DNA of 64,000 bases from Phocaeicola faecicola (GCF_013618865.1 NZ_JABSOE010000020.1:1-64000); one strand, 5' to 3'; numbered from the stretch's first letter, positions 39,848 to 49,188 are shown. Program-made: numbers and translations. Notes: generated by a model from the sequence alone, not told the origin.

Positions 39848-42800
39848 ACCGGCTGACTTTTTAAATAATTTACAAAGTCTTTTCGCACGGCAATTTCCAC
39901 ACTCCGCGAAAACAGGTTCACGTACATCTGTCCGTCCTCATCCCTCACATAGAAATACAACTTCGTCTTTCCGGGATTGCTTTTCGCCAGCGAGGAAATC
40001 TCCGTAATCATCTCCTCGTTGACAGCCGACAACGGAACCTTGATGGTCAGTTTCTCAATCAGATTATCCTTCACCTCCGGCAAGAGTTCGATAGTATTGA
40101 TTTTCACCTCCCATTCCTCCTGCTTCCACTGACGCGGCTGGCATTTGCCCCGCATGAAGAGGAACATACCTTCCATGAAGAAATTCTTCTTCTCCACCCA
40201 TTCGTTTCCGAAGAAGGCAAACTCCGCACCTCCCGAGTAGTCCTCTACCTTCGCCACGCCATAAGGCTTACCCGTCTTGGTATAACCTTCGCGCACTCCG
40301 GTCACGATACCTCCCAGTGTCAGGTCGCGGTTCTGCAAAGGAGTCAGATCCGACAATTCGGACATATGCACATTGCACACATTTTCCAGAATCACCGCAT
40401 ATTCATCCAGAGGATGGGCCGACAGATAAATACCCACCAGTTCCCTTTCCTTGTTCAGACGCTCCAGATCGCCCCAAGCCGGTGCCCGGACAATCTCCGG
40501 TGTGGCAATTTCCACCTCATGTTCTCCTCCGAACAGTGAGTTGGCAGCCGCCGCCTTATCCATCTGATACTTGTTACCGTAGCGCACCAGTACTTCCACA
40601 AACGATTCATCCTTCGCGTTTTTCACGAAGAAGTCCTCCCGCCGGATTTCCGGGAAACTGTCGAAACTGCCGGCCAGAGCCAGGTTTTCAATGTTCTTAC
40701 GGTTGCAGGCCGAAAGATTCACACGCTGTACAAAGTCGAAAATACCCTTGAAGGGTCCGTTCTTCTCCCTTTCCGCCAGAATACTCTGTACGGCCGATTC
40801 TCCCACACCCTTTATCGCTCCCAGTCCGAAACGGATATCCCCGTGCTGGTTCACCGAGAACTTCAGTCCACTCTCGTTCACATCCGGTCCCAGTACATTG
40901 ATGCCCGTCGCCTTCGACTCGTCCATCAGTTTCGTGATTTCCGTAATGTTCGAGATGTTCCGGCTCATGGTAGCCGCCATATATTCCGAAGGATAATTCG
41001 CCTTCAGATACGCTGTCTGATAAGCCACCCACGAATAGCAGGTCGCGTGCGACTTGTTGAACGCATACGAAGCAAACTTTTCCCAGTCGGCCCAGATCTT
41101 CTCCAGGATCTTAGGATCGTGTCCGTTCTTCTTACCCCCTTCGATAAACTTCGGTTTCATGTGATCCAGCTTGTCGCGCAACTTCTTACCCATGGCCTTA
41201 CGCAGCGCATCCGACTCACCTCGGGTGAAATCGGCCAGCAAGCGCGACAGCAACATCACCTGCTCCTGGTACACCGTAATACCGTACGTATCCTTCAGGT
41301 ACTTCTCCATGATCGGAATATCGTATTCGATAGGCTTCCGTCCGTGCTTACGGTCGATAAAGTCCGGAATGTAATCCATCGGTCCCGGACGATACAAGGC
41401 ATTCATCGCAATCAGGTCCTCGAAGGTACTCGGCTGCAATTCGCGCAGATACTTCTGCATACCCGCCGATTCAAACTGGAAAGTACCTACCGTACGTCCC
41501 TCACTGTACAACTTATAGGTGGCCGGGTCATCAATCGGTACCTCGTCGATATTCAGGTCGATGCCCTTGCTTTTCTTGATATTCTCTACGGCTTCCTTGA
41601 TAATGGACAATGTCTTCAATCCCAGGAAGTCCATCTTGATCAGTCCCGTATCCTCGATCACCGAACCTTCGTACTGGGTCACCAGCATCTTCTCTCCGGT
41701 TTCCTTGTCGTCGGCCGTGCTCACCGGTACCCAGTCGGTAATATCGTCCCTACAGATGATGGTACCACAGGCATGCACACCCGTATTCCGGACGTTTCCT
41801 TCCAGCATCTTCGCATACTTGATCGTATCCCTCAATACCGGATCGGACGATACCTCTGCGGCCTGCAGTTCCGGCACATATGCAATGGCATTCGTCAGAT
41901 TCAGTTTCTTGTCCGGAATCTTGTCCGGAACCAGTTTACATAAGCGGTCGGATTCCGACAGCGGCAACTTCTGCACACGGGCCACATCCTTGATAGCCAG
42001 TTTGGTGGCCATCGTACCGTACGTAATGATGTGCGCCACCTTCTCCTGCCCGTACTTTTCCGTCACCCAGTTCAACACGCGGCCACGTCCGTCATCATCA
42101 AAGTCCACATCGATATCCGGCAACGAAATACGGTCCGGATTCAGGAAACGCTCAAACAGCAAGTCATATTTAATCGGGTCAATCTGCGTAATTCCCAAGC
42201 AGTAGGCCACAGCCGATCCGGCCGCCGATCCACGTCCCGGACCCACCGACACGTCCAACTGGTTACGGGCCGCAGAAATAAAGTCCTGCACAATCAAGAA
42301 GTATCCCGGGAAACCCATCGTCTTCATGATGTACAATTCGAAGCGGATACGCTCCTCCACCTCTTCCGACAGCACCTCCCCATAACGGCGGTGCGCTCCC
42401 TCATAAGCCAGTTTGGCCAGATAATCCGCTTCCAGTTTGATACGGTACAACTTGTCATATCCGCCCAGGCGCTCGATTTTCGCATTCGCTGCCGCCTCAT
42501 CCATCACCACATTTCCGTTCTCATCCTGGGTGAACTCATCAAACAAGTCCTTCTCCGTAAACTTTTTCCGGTATTCCTCCTCCGTACCGAAATCCTCCGG
42601 AATGGCAAAAGTCGGCATGATCGGCGCATGGTCGATGGAATAGAATTCCACCCTGTCGCAGATATCCACCGTATTCGACAAGGCCTCCGGCACATCCGCA
42701 AAGATTTCATTCATCTCTTCGCGCGTCTTCATCCATTCCTGTTTCGTATACAGCATACGGTTCGGATCGTCCAGGTCCTTTCCGGTACTCAGACAGATCA

Positions 42801-43623
42801 GCCGGTCGTGCGCCTCCGCATTCTCTTCATCCACGAAATGCACGTCATTGGTACACACCAGCTTCACGTCGTATTTCTTCGCATACTCAATCAGCTTCTT
42901 GTTCACCACCTCCTGCATCTTGTACACCTCATGATTGGCCCGGGGCACCGTAGCCTTGTGGCGCTGCAATTCCAGGAAGTAATCGTCTCCAAACAGGTTC
43001 TTATACCAGCGGATAGCCTCTTCCGCCTCTTCAAACTGCCCTGCGGAGATACGGCGGGGCACCTCCCCTCCCAGACAGGCCGAACATACAATCAGGCCTT
43101 CATGATACTTTTCCAGTTCCACACGGTCGGTTCTCGGACGCATGTAAAATCCTTCCGTCCATGCCTTCGAAACCAGCTTGATCAGGTTATGATATCCCTT
43201 CAAGTTCTTGGCGAGGACCACCAGGTGGTAACCGCTCTGGTCGGGCTTTCCCTCCTTATTAAACAGCCGGCGGCGGGCCACATACATCTCACATCCGATG
43301 ATGGGCTTGAACAGTTTCTTCTTGGCCGCTTCCAGCTGCTCCTTGCAGGCAGCCAGTTCCGCTTCGGGATCTTCCGCATCCGACTTGCCGCTTTCGAGGG
43401 CGGCAATCTTCTTCTTCAGATCCTTTATTTCACCGTTTACGCCCCCGTTTTTCTTGTTGACGTAATTGAAAAACTCCTTGATACCGAACATATCGCCATG
43501 GTCGGTAACGGCAATTCCCTTCATTCCATTGGCCATCGCCTTGTCGACCAGACGCGGTATCGAAGCCTGACCGTCCAGAATGGAATACTGGGTATGAACG
43601 TGCAAATGAACAAAATCCTGCAT
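39826..43623 (-). CDS. dnaE: DNA polymerase III subunit alpha
   Basis: This 1265-residue replicative polymerase has an N-terminal PHP domain (DFVHLHVHTQYSILDGQ, AVTDHGDMFG), the palm with catalytic aspartates in SLPDIDVDFDDDGR, the finger region, and a C-terminal OB-fold (SGGAEFAFFG). The start at the Met of MQDFVHLH (43623) is preferred over an upstream Met at 43698, because a consensus promoter lies at 43654-43685 between them. It is a standalone replication gene with no partner nearby. Long frames on the opposite strand are shadows. Confidence 0.98.
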   Translation of the reverse strand: MQDFVHLHVHTQYSILDGQASIPRLVDKAMANGMKGIAVTDHGDMFGIKEFFNYVNKKNGGVNGEIKDLKKKIAALESGKSDAEDPEAELAACKEQLEAAKKKLFKPIIGCEMYVARRRLFNKEGKPDQSGYHLVVLAKNLKGYHNLIKLVSKAWTEGFYMRPRTDRVELEKYHEGLIVCSACLGGEVPRRISAGQFEEAEEAIRWYKNLFGDDYFLELQRHKATVPRANHEVYKMQEVVNKKLIEYAKKYDVKLVCTNDVHFVDEENAEAHDRLICLSTGKDLDDPNRMLYTKQEWMKTREEMNEIFADVPEALSNTVDICDRVEFYSIDHAPIMPTFAIPEDFGTEEEYRKKFTEKDLFDEFTQDENGNVVMDEAAANAKIERLGGYDKLYRIKLEADYLAKLAYEGAHRRYGEVLSEEVEERIRFELYIMKTMGFPGYFLIVQDFISAARNQLDVSVGPGRGSAAGSAVAYCLGITQIDPIKYDLLFERFLNPDRISLPDIDVDFDDDGRGRVLNWVTEKYGQEKVAHIITYGTMATKLAIKDVARVQKLPLSESDRLCKLVPDKIPDKKLNLTNAIAYVPELQAAEVSSDPVLRDTIKYAKMLEGNVRNTGVHACGTIICRDDITDWVPVSTADDKETGEKMLVTQYEGSVIEDTGLIKMDFLGLKTLSIIKEAVENIKKSKGIDLNIDEVPIDDPATYKLYSEGRTVGTFQFESAGMQKYLRELQPSTFEDLIAMNALYRPGPMDYIPDFIDRKHGRKPIEYDIPIMEKYLKDTYGITVYQEQVMLLSRLLADFTRGESDALRKAMGKKLRDKLDHMKPKFIEGGKKNGHDPKILEKIWADWEKFASYAFNKSHATCYSWVAYQTAYLKANYPSEYMAATMSRNISNITEITKLMDESKATGINVLGPDVNESGLKFSVNQHGDIRFGLGAIKGVGESAVQSILAEREKNGPFKGIFDFVQRVNLSACNRKNIENLALAGSFDSFPEIRREDFFVKNAKDESFVEVLVRYGNKYQMDKAAAANSLFGGEHEVEIATPEIVRAPAWGDLERLNKERELVGIYLSAHPLDEYAVILENVCNVHMSELSDLTPLQNRDLTLGGIVTGVREGYTKTGKPYGVAKVEDYSGGAEFAFFGNEWVEKKNFFMEGMFLFMRGKCQPRQWKQEEWEVKINTIELLPEVKDNLIEKLTIKVPLSAVNEEMITEISSLAKSNPGKTKLYFYVRDEDGQMYVNLFSRSVEIAVRKDFVNYLKSQPVLDYKIN

Positions 43624-43653
43624 AGATAATTCCGATATAGATAAAATCAAGTT

Positions 43654-43685
43654 CAAAGATACCGCTCTTCCGGGGAAGAAACAAA
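43654..43685 (-). promoter_or_regulatory. dnaE promoter
   Basis: On the minus strand TTTG (43685-43682), a 20-bp spacer and TATCTTTG (43661-43654) match the consensus, giving a leader of about 25 nt to the ATG at 43623. Confidence 0.8.
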
Positions 43686-43752
43686 AACAAAAGCACAAAT
43701 GAATACATTTTAGTAAAAAAAGACAGAAAAACAGAATTACGGCTCTTGATTA

Positions 43753-43784
43753 CTTGCAGGTTTTTTAAATTAAATGTACTTTTG
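43753..43784 (+). promoter_or_regulatory. psd-pssA promoter
   Basis: CTTG (43753-43756), a 20-bp spacer and TACTTTTG (43777-43784) are near consensus and lie 24 bp before the psd ATG at 43809. Confidence 0.65.
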
Positions 43785-43808
43785 CGTGATAAAAATGTGA
43801 AAAATGCT

Positions 43809-44504
43809 ATGACTCGTTTAAACAACATAAAGAAAATCAAAAAAATCAGATTACACCGCGAAGGTACCCACATATTGATTACCAGTGCTTTGCTGCTGCT
43901 TTTGCTGAATGCGGCCATCTACTGGGGATTACAAAATAAAATTGTTTTTTATACAGTAGCCTGTATAAGTATCGTACTGTATTCGCTGATGGTGAATTTC
44001 TTCCGGTGTCCCATCCGTCTGTTTGACGGCAACACGGAAAAGGTTGTCGTGGCTCCGGCCGACGGTAAAATCGTAGTCATAGAAGAAGTAGACGAGCACG
44101 AATATTTCCACGACAAACGTCTGATGATCTCCATTTTCATGGATGTAACCAACGTACACGCCAACTGGTATCCGGTTGACGGGGTCATCCGTCACGTAGA
44201 CCACCACAACGGACGCTTCATGAAGGCCTGGCTGCCTAAGGCCAGTACCGAAAACGAACGCTCCATGGTAGTGATCGACACCCCCGAAGGCCACACCGTA
44301 ATGGCACGCCAGATAGCGGGTGCCGTAGCCAGACGCATCGTGACTTACGCTGAAAAAGGAGAGGAATGCTTTATTGACGAACACATGGGATTCATCAAGT
44401 TCGGCTCACGAGTGGATGTATACCTGCCTCTGGGAACAGAAGTCTGCGTGAAGATGGGACAGAAGACCACCGGTAACCAGACCATTATCGCCAAATTAAG
44501 CTGA
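43809..44504 (+). CDS. psd: Phosphatidylserine decarboxylase
   Basis: This 231-residue proenzyme makes phosphatidylethanolamine. Two hydrophobic segments near residues 22-60 anchor it to the inner membrane. [15 protein letters not shown] and [16 protein letters not shown] are conserved, and the self-cleavage site is Gly-Ser in KFGSRVD (Ser near residue 200), leaving a ~32-residue alpha chain with the pyruvoyl group, as in the short PSD family. The start at MTRLNNIKK is chosen because the upstream Met (43746) precedes the -7 element. It is 23 bp before pssA, which supplies its substrate. Confidence 0.96.
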   Translation: MTRLNNIKKIKKIRLHREGTHILITSALLLLLLNAAIYWGLQNKIVFYTVACISIVLYSLMVNFFRCPIRLFDGNTEKVVVAPADGKIVVIEEVDEHEYFHDKRLMISIFMDVTNVHANWYPVDGVIRHVDHHNGRFMKAWLPKASTENERSMVVIDTPEGHTVMARQIAGAVARRIVTYAEKGEECFIDEHMGFIKFGSRVDVYLPLGTEVCVKMGQKTTGNQTIIAKLS

Positions 44505-44527
44505 CCTTACTATTATACTTTGAGACT

Positions 44528-45235
44528 ATGGCAAACTTTATTGTCCGCAACATACCGAATACCATTACCAGTTGCAACCTCTTTTCGGGATGCATTGCCT
44601 GCTTCCAGGCTTTTCAGGGAAATTACGAACTGGCACTGACCTTCATCATTCTCGGAGCCGTGTTCGACTTCTTCGACGGAATGACCGCACGTCTGTTGCA
44701 CGTATCCTCTCCCATCGGAAAGGAACTGGACTCGCTGGCCGATGACATCACCTTCGGACTAGCCCCGTCTGCCATCGTATTTTCACTTTTCAAGGAAATC
44801 CATTATCCGGCATTCATGGCATCATGGTCGGAAATCATGCCCTATACGGCCTTCCTGATCGCTGTCTTCTCAGCCCTTCGCCTGGCCAAGTTCAATATTG
44901 ACGAACGGCAGACCAGCTCGTTCATCGGTATGCCGACCCCTGCCAACGCACTGTTCTGGGGCTCACTGGTAGTAGGTGCACACGATTTTCTGGTATCCGA
45001 TACCTTCAATGCCCTCTATCTTTTCGTGCTGGTGGTAATTATGTCACTCTTACTGACAGCCGAACTGCCAATGTTTTCTTTAAAATTCAAGAACCTGTCA
45101 TGGAAAAGCAATCAGACCAGCTATATCTTCCTGATTGTCAGCATTCCATTGCTTATCATCTTCCGGTTGAGCGGATTTGCGGCTGTCATCGTATGGTACA
45201 TCCTGCTTTCCCTCATCACCCGTAAAAAATCCTAA
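44528..45235 (+). CDS. pssA: CDP-diacylglycerol--serine O-phosphatidyltransferase
   Basis: This 235-residue integral membrane enzyme couples CDP-diacylglycerol and serine into phosphatidylserine. It has the CDP-alcohol phosphotransferase motif FDGMTARLLH...GKELDSLADD (the D-G-x2-A-R-x8-G-x3-D-x3-D pattern, with the catalytic Asp). About seven hydrophobic helices follow. Together with psd it forms the complete phosphatidylethanolamine branch in one operon. Confidence 0.96.
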   Translation: MANFIVRNIPNTITSCNLFSGCIACFQAFQGNYELALTFIILGAVFDFFDGMTARLLHVSSPIGKELDSLADDITFGLAPSAIVFSLFKEIHYPAFMASWSEIMPYTAFLIAVFSALRLAKFNIDERQTSSFIGMPTPANALFWGSLVVGAHDFLVSDTFNALYLFVLVVIMSLLLTAELPMFSLKFKNLSWKSNQTSYIFLIVSIPLLIIFRLSGFAAVIVWYILLSLITRKKS

Positions 45236-45264
45236 TACAGTAACTGTGGCACAGTTATTGTATT
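45234..45264. repeat. Imperfect 31-bp palindrome after pssA
   Basis: AATACAGTAACTGTG and CACAGTTATTGTATT flank a single central base and have one mismatch. It overlaps the pssA stop and lacks a T-run, so it could be an operator, mRNA-stability hairpin or weak terminator. Confidence 0.6.
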
Positions 45265-45288
45265 TCACAAACCAAAAAGACAATAACT

Positions 45289-45585
45289 ATGGGATTTTTA
45301 TATTTACTATTTTTCATTCTTATTTTTGTAGTCCTTCTCGGACTGGTCGTTGTATTTAAAATCGTAGGTACGGTATTGGGCTTAGGCCGCCGGATGACAC
45401 AGGGAGCTTCCCGTCAGTCGTACCGCCATTCCGACTCTTCTGCCGCACAGGGCGAAGAAAGCGGCAGCAACCGCAGTGCATACGATTTCCAGCCGGAAGG
45501 CTCCGGCTCTCCACGAAGTGAAAGAAAGAAAATCTTTGATGACAACGAAGGAGAATACGTAGAATTCGAAGAGATAAAAGAATAA
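45289..45585 (+). CDS. DUF4834 family protein
   Basis: This 98-residue protein has one N-terminal hydrophobic helix (residues ~2-30) followed by a short polar, Ser/Gly/Glu-rich tail that ends with DDNEGEYVEFEEIKE. The layout matches DUF4834, a small Bacteroidetes family of unknown function. It is 53 bp after pssA and convergent with tadA; a hairpin lies between the two. Confidence 0.75.
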   Translation: MGFLYLLFFILIFVVLLGLVVVFKIVGTVLGLGRRMTQGASRQSYRHSDSSAAQGEESGSNRSAYDFQPEGSGSPRSERKKIFDDNEGEYVEFEEIKE

Positions 45586-45591
45586 AACTTC

Positions 45592-45630
45592 TTCCGGTCC
45601 GGCCTCATCGGAGTATCTCCGGACCCGGAA
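45592..45630. terminator. Terminator-like hairpin between DUF4834 gene and tadA
   Basis: TTCCGGTCCGG (45592-45602) pairs with CCGGACCCGGAA (45619-45630) with one bulge. The T-run is poor on both sides. Confidence 0.55.
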
Positions 45631-45633
45631 CAA

Positions 45634-46068
45634 TCAGCGTTTCTTGCGGAAAAAATCCTTCATCAGGGCTGCACAGTCCTCTGCCAGCACTCCCTTTACC
45701 ACCTCCGTTTTAGGATGGAGTGCCTGAGGAGCATACCGCTGATACCCCCTTTTCAAGTCTTCCGCCCCGAAGACCAGGCGCCCCGTCTGTGCCCAGGCAA
45801 TCGCTCCCGCACACATCACACAAGGCTCCACGGTGACATACAGCGTACAGTCGGTCAGGTATTTCCCGCCCAGAGCGTTCGCCGCAGCCGTTATGGCCTG
45901 CATCTCCGCATGAGCCGTCACATCGTTCAGCGTCTCCGTCAGGTTGTGCGAACGGGCAATAATACGGTCACGGCACACCACGACAGCCCCTACCGGCACC
46001 TCTCCCCTTTCGGAAGCCCGCACCGCCTCCTGCAAGGCCTGCTTCATATAAAATACATCGTCAGCCAT
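45634..46068 (-). CDS. tadA: tRNA-specific adenosine deaminase
   Basis: This 144-residue cytidine/deoxycytidylate deaminase-fold enzyme converts adenosine 34 of tRNA-Arg(ACG) to inosine. The catalytic zinc site is HAE (His53, Glu55) and PCVMC (Cys83, Cys86). FGAEDLKRGYQRY is typical of TadA. Guanine deaminase or another nucleoside deaminase cannot be fully excluded from sequence alone. It lies 18 bp after the small basic protein gene on the same strand and shares its promoter. Confidence 0.88.
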   Translation of the reverse strand: MADDVFYMKQALQEAVRASERGEVPVGAVVVCRDRIIARSHNLTETLNDVTAHAEMQAITAAANALGGKYLTDCTLYVTVEPCVMCAGAIAWAQTGRLVFGAEDLKRGYQRYAPQALHPKTEVVKGVLAEDCAALMKDFFRKKR

Positions 46069-46086
46069 AAAAAAATGTTTTGGAAT

Positions 46087-46320
46087 TTAACGGCGCATGT
46101 CATGCTCCTTGAACAGGGTCGGATAATCCTCCTCCATATTCTGATGAATAAAAGCCAATATCGTTTCCCGAAGCCAGCGCGCCTTGTTGCTGATCTGGTA
46201 TTTCTCCAGATAGCGGTCCACAATCTGCACTTCTTCTTCACTCATCAAGCATACCATCCGCTTCTTGCGTGGCGGTACGGTTGGAGGCACTTTTTTTCTT
46301 TTTTTTCCACTGTTCGTCAT
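46087..46320 (-). CDS. Small basic hypothetical protein, possible ribbon-helix-helix
   Basis: This 77-residue protein has a basic N-terminal tail (KKRKKVPPTVPPRKKR) and a compact helical domain (MSEEEVQIVDRYLEKYQISN, then KARWLRETILAFIHQNME). The 'xxLMSxEE...R.LRE.il.f' pattern recalls short DNA-binding or regulatory domains, but I do not recognise the family. An alternative start at MVCLMS (46254) would remove the tail. The promoter sits only a few bases upstream of the first ATG, so the transcript would be nearly leaderless. Confidence 0.6.
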   Translation of the reverse strand: MTNSGKKRKKVPPTVPPRKKRMVCLMSEEEVQIVDRYLEKYQISNKARWLRETILAFIHQNMEEDYPTLFKEHDMRR

Positions 46321-46327
46321 TGCGGTG

Positions 46328-46358
46328 CAAAATTAATGTACTTCACTAACATTACAAA
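46328..46358 (-). promoter_or_regulatory. Promoter of the small basic protein/tadA unit
   Basis: On the minus strand TTTG (46358-46355), a 19-bp spacer and TAATTTTG (46335-46328) match the consensus exactly. Confidence 0.75.
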
Positions 46359-46370
46359 ACAGAAATTAGC

Positions 46371-46378
46371 TATTTTTG
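46371..46378 (+). promoter_or_regulatory. -7 element of yraN
   Basis: TATTTTTG lies 13 bp before the ATG at 46392, divergent from the small basic protein promoter. No -33 TTTG is found. Confidence 0.45.
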
Positions 46379-46391
46379 CAAAAAAGGAAAA

Positions 46392-46757
46392 ATGGCAACA
46401 CATAACGAACTGGGAAAAGAGGGTGAAGCGGCTGCAGCGGCCTATCTGCAGGCTCAGGGATATGTGCTCCACGAGCGCAACTGGCGGTCAAGGAGCAATG
46501 AACTGGACATCATTGCGGAAAAGGACGGTACGCTGGTTGTCGTGGAGGTGAAGACCCGGGCTTCTCTCCGTTTCGGACAACCGGAAGAGGCTGTCGACGG
46601 ACGAAAGATCCGCCGCATTGTTGCATCTACCGATGCCTACCTGAAGAAGTACGGCATCGACCTTCCGGTGCGCTTTGACATCATCACCGTCACCGGAGTC
46701 CGTCCGCCCTTTCAAATCACGCACCTCATCGATGCCTTTTTCCCTCCTCTATGGTGA
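46392..46757 (+). CDS. YraN/UPF0102 family protein
   Basis: This 121-residue protein has the restriction-endonuclease-like fold signature: ELGKEGEAAAAAYLQAQGY, NELDIIAEKDGTLVVVEVKT (D and E-x-K catalytic triad) and RKIRRIVASTDAYL. It is a conserved family predicted to have nuclease activity, perhaps in DNA repair or processing; there is no direct evidence here. It is the first gene of an operon with the MmcQ/YjbR protein and birA. The next gene starts 19 bp later. Confidence 0.9.
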   Translation: MATHNELGKEGEAAAAAYLQAQGYVLHERNWRSRSNELDIIAEKDGTLVVVEVKTRASLRFGQPEEAVDGRKIRRIVASTDAYLKKYGIDLPVRFDIITVTGVRPPFQITHLIDAFFPPLW

Positions 46758-46776
46758 ATTGACAAATGACAAACCT

Positions 46777-47133
46777 ATGGACATCGAAACCGTACGGACA
46801 TATTGCCTGCAGAAGAAAGCAGTGAGCGAAGGTTTTCCCTTCGACGAGACGACACTGGTATTCAAGGTAGTCGACCGGATGTTCTGTGTCGCCGACCTGG
46901 AATGTGCGGAGTGGATTTCACTGAAATGTGAACCGGAGTATGCCCTCGAACTGAGGGAGCACTACCGCGGCATCGAGGGTGCCTACCATTTCAACAAGCG
47001 GTACTGGAACCAGGTAGCCTTGCGCAGCGACGTACCCGACCCGCTGATTCTCCGCCTCATCGACCACTCGTACGAAGAAGTTATCAAAAAATTTACCCGT
47101 AAACAAAAAGACATCTATCATGAACTACCCTGA
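46777..47133 (+). CDS. MmcQ/YjbR family DNA-binding-fold protein
   Basis: This 118-residue protein has the MmcQ/YjbR (DUF419) pattern: an N-terminal helix, FPFDETTLVFKVVDRMFCV, then EWISLKCEPEYALELREHY and HFNKRYWNQVAL. The start at MDIETVRTYC is chosen because an upstream Met (46675) lies inside yraN. The 3' end overlaps birA by 14 bp. The family has a DNA-binding-like fold but unclear function. Confidence 0.88.
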   Translation: MDIETVRTYCLQKKAVSEGFPFDETTLVFKVVDRMFCVADLECAEWISLKCEPEYALELREHYRGIEGAYHFNKRYWNQVALRSDVPDPLILRLIDHSYEEVIKKFTRKQKDIYHELP

Positions 47134-47863
47134 ACCTCTCTGGCTGGAGGAAACCACTTCCACCAATTCTTATCTGGACGAATGGTGCAACCGGCACCCT
47201 GATACTCCCGAACTGACCTGCGTGTTCACCTCTTACCAAAGTGCCGGAAGGGGACAAAGAGGCAATCACTGGGAATCGGAAGCCGGTGCCAACCTGCTGT
47301 TCAGTTTTGTGGTATTCCCGGAATTCCTGGAAGTCAGACGCCAGTTTCTGCTCTCACAGATTACGGCCCTTGCCTTGCAGGAGGTCCTCTCGGAATATGC
47401 CGACCACATCCGTATCAAATGGCCCAACGACATTTACTGGAACGACAGCAAGTTGTGCGGTACACTGATAGAAAACGACCTGACCGGTACGTGCATCAGC
47501 CGTTCCATCTCCGGCACCGGAGTCAACGTCAACCAGGAAATCTTCCTCAGCGATGCCCCCAACCCGGTTTCCCTGCATCAGATAACCGGACGGAAGTACG
47601 ACTGCAGGAAACTGCTCGCCCAGTTGATGGAAAAGATTTCGGGCTACTACCGCGACCTGAAAGCCGGCCGTACCGACGAGATTGCCGCACGCTACCACGC
47701 GGCCCTCTACCGCCGTGAAGGATTTTACCCGTACAGCGACAAAGACGGGGAATTCGAGGCCCGCATCCTGCGCATAGAACCCATGGGTACACTGGTACTC
47801 GAAGACAGAGAAGGAAAAGAAAGAAAATACATGTTTAAAGAAGTAAGTTTTGTGATAGAATGA
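47120..47863 (+). CDS. birA: Biotin--[acetyl-CoA-carboxylase] ligase
   Basis: This 247-residue enzyme attaches biotin to carboxylase carrier domains. The ATP/biotin loop SAGRGQRGNHWESEAGANLL and the core KWPNDIYWNDSKLCGTLIEN are intact. There is no N-terminal helix-turn-helix domain, so it is a monofunctional ligase that does not act as a repressor, as in many Bacteroidetes. It overlaps the MmcQ/YjbR gene and, by 4 bp, the MATE gene. Confidence 0.95.
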   Translation: MNYPEPLWLEETTSTNSYLDEWCNRHPDTPELTCVFTSYQSAGRGQRGNHWESEAGANLLFSFVVFPEFLEVRRQFLLSQITALALQEVLSEYADHIRIKWPNDIYWNDSKLCGTLIENDLTGTCISRSISGTGVNVNQEIFLSDAPNPVSLHQITGRKYDCRKLLAQLMEKISGYYRDLKAGRTDEIAARYHAALYRREGFYPYSDKDGEFEARILRIEPMGTLVLEDREGKERKYMFKEVSFVIE

Positions 47864-49188
47864 CCCACCAATCCCCTACCGCGCCGGTCAACCGGCAGAT
47901 CCTGCAGATAGCCATCCCCTCCATCGTTTCCAACATCACCGTTCCCCTGCTCGGCCTCATCGATGTCAGCATCGTGGGCCACCTGGGAGCCGCCTCCTAC
48001 ATTGGGGCCATTGCCGTGGGCGGCATGCTGTTCAATATGATCTACTGGCTCTTCGGCTTCCTGCGCATGGGTACCAGCGGACTGACGGCCCAGGCATACG
48101 GCAGCGGTAATCACAGCGAGGTCATCCGCATCCTGCTGCGCTCTACGGTCATCGGACTGTTGCTGGCGGTCGGACTCCTCCTCCTGCAATACCCCATACG
48201 CCTCACCGCCTTCCATCTGATGGATACCAGTGCCGAAGTGCAGGCCTATGCCACCCAGTATTTCCATATCTGTATCTGGGGAGCCCCTGCCACCCTTGGT
48301 CTGTACAGCTTCTCGGGATGGTTCATCGGCATGCAGAACTCCCGCTACCCCATGTACATCGCCATCACCCAGAACATCGTCAACATCGCAGCCAGCCTGC
48401 TCTTTGTCTTCGGAATGGGAATGAAAGTGGAAGGAGTAGCCTTAGGTACCCTGCTGGCCCAATATGCCGGTCTGCTGATGGCCCTGCTGCTATGGTCCTA
48501 CCGCTATCGGGGACTGAAACATCACCTCCGCTTCGGGGAGATTTTTGAAAGAGACTCACTGAGACGCTTCTTTGCCGTCAACCGGGATATTTTCCTGCGC
48601 ACCCTCTGCCTGGTAGCCGTTACGGTGTTCTTCACTTCCACCGGTGCCGGATACGGAGACGTGATTCTTGCCGTCAATACCCTGCTGATGCAGCTCTTTA
48701 CCCTCTTCTCCTATGTCATGGACGGTTTTGCCTATGCCGGGGAAGCACTGACGGGAAAGCACATCGGAGCCCGTGACACCCGTTTGCTGCGCACCACCCT
48801 GCGCCAGCTCTTCCGATGGGGTGCCTGGCTTGCTGCAGGGTTCACCCTGGTCTACGGACTGGGTGGGGAAGCTTTTCTGGGACTGCTCACCAACGAAGAG
48901 GAAGTCATCACAGCCTCCGGAACCTATTTTTACTGGGCCCTGGCCATTCCTGCCGCAGGGTTTGCAGCCTTTCTGCTCGACGGCATCTGTATCGGTGCCA
49001 CCATTACTTCCGTCATGCTGAAGGGCATGGCCGTAGCTGCCGCTGCCTTCTTCCTGCTGTACTTCAGTCTCCAGCCCTCCCTGGGGAACCATGCCCTGTG
49101 GATGGCCTTCATCGTCTACCTGATTTTACGCGGAGCGGTACAAGGCTATTCGGTATACCAGCGGTTGTACCGCACGGCAAAAGCCTGA
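47860..49188 (+). CDS. MATE family efflux transporter
   Basis: This 442-residue protein has about 12 hydrophobic helices in two halves. The first half has IVSNITVPLLGLIDVSIVGH and FLRMGTSGLTAQAYGSG, typical of MATE Na+/H+-coupled multidrug or metabolite exporters of the DinF-like branch. Substrates are not known. The start overlaps the birA stop (ATGA), indicating translational coupling. A large palindromic hairpin follows the gene. Confidence 0.9.
   Translation: MTHQSPTAPVNRQILQIAIPSIVSNITVPLLGLIDVSIVGHLGAASYIGAIAVGGMLFNMIYWLFGFLRMGTSGLTAQAYGSGNHSEVIRILLRSTVIGLLLAVGLLLLQYPIRLTAFHLMDTSAEVQAYATQYFHICIWGAPATLGLYSFSGWFIGMQNSRYPMYIAITQNIVNIAASLLFVFGMGMKVEGVALGTLLAQYAGLLMALLLWSYRYRGLKHHLRFGEIFERDSLRRFFAVNRDIFLRTLCLVAVTVFFTSTGAGYGDVILAVNTLLMQLFTLFSYVMDGFAYAGEALTGKHIGARDTRLLRTTLRQLFRWGAWLAAGFTLVYGLGGEAFLGLLTNEEEVITASGTYFYWALAIPAAGFAAFLLDGICIGATITSVMLKGMAVAAAAFFLLYFSLQPSLGNHALWMAFIVYLILRGAVQGYSVYQRLYRTAKA

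Noticed and set aside
42031-43629. Long open frame opposite dnaE
   Set aside because: Composition and frame position follow the codon structure of dnaE, and no domain is recognisable.
43746-43808. N-terminal extension of psd from an upstream Met
   Set aside because: The -7 element lies downstream of that Met, so it cannot be on the transcript.
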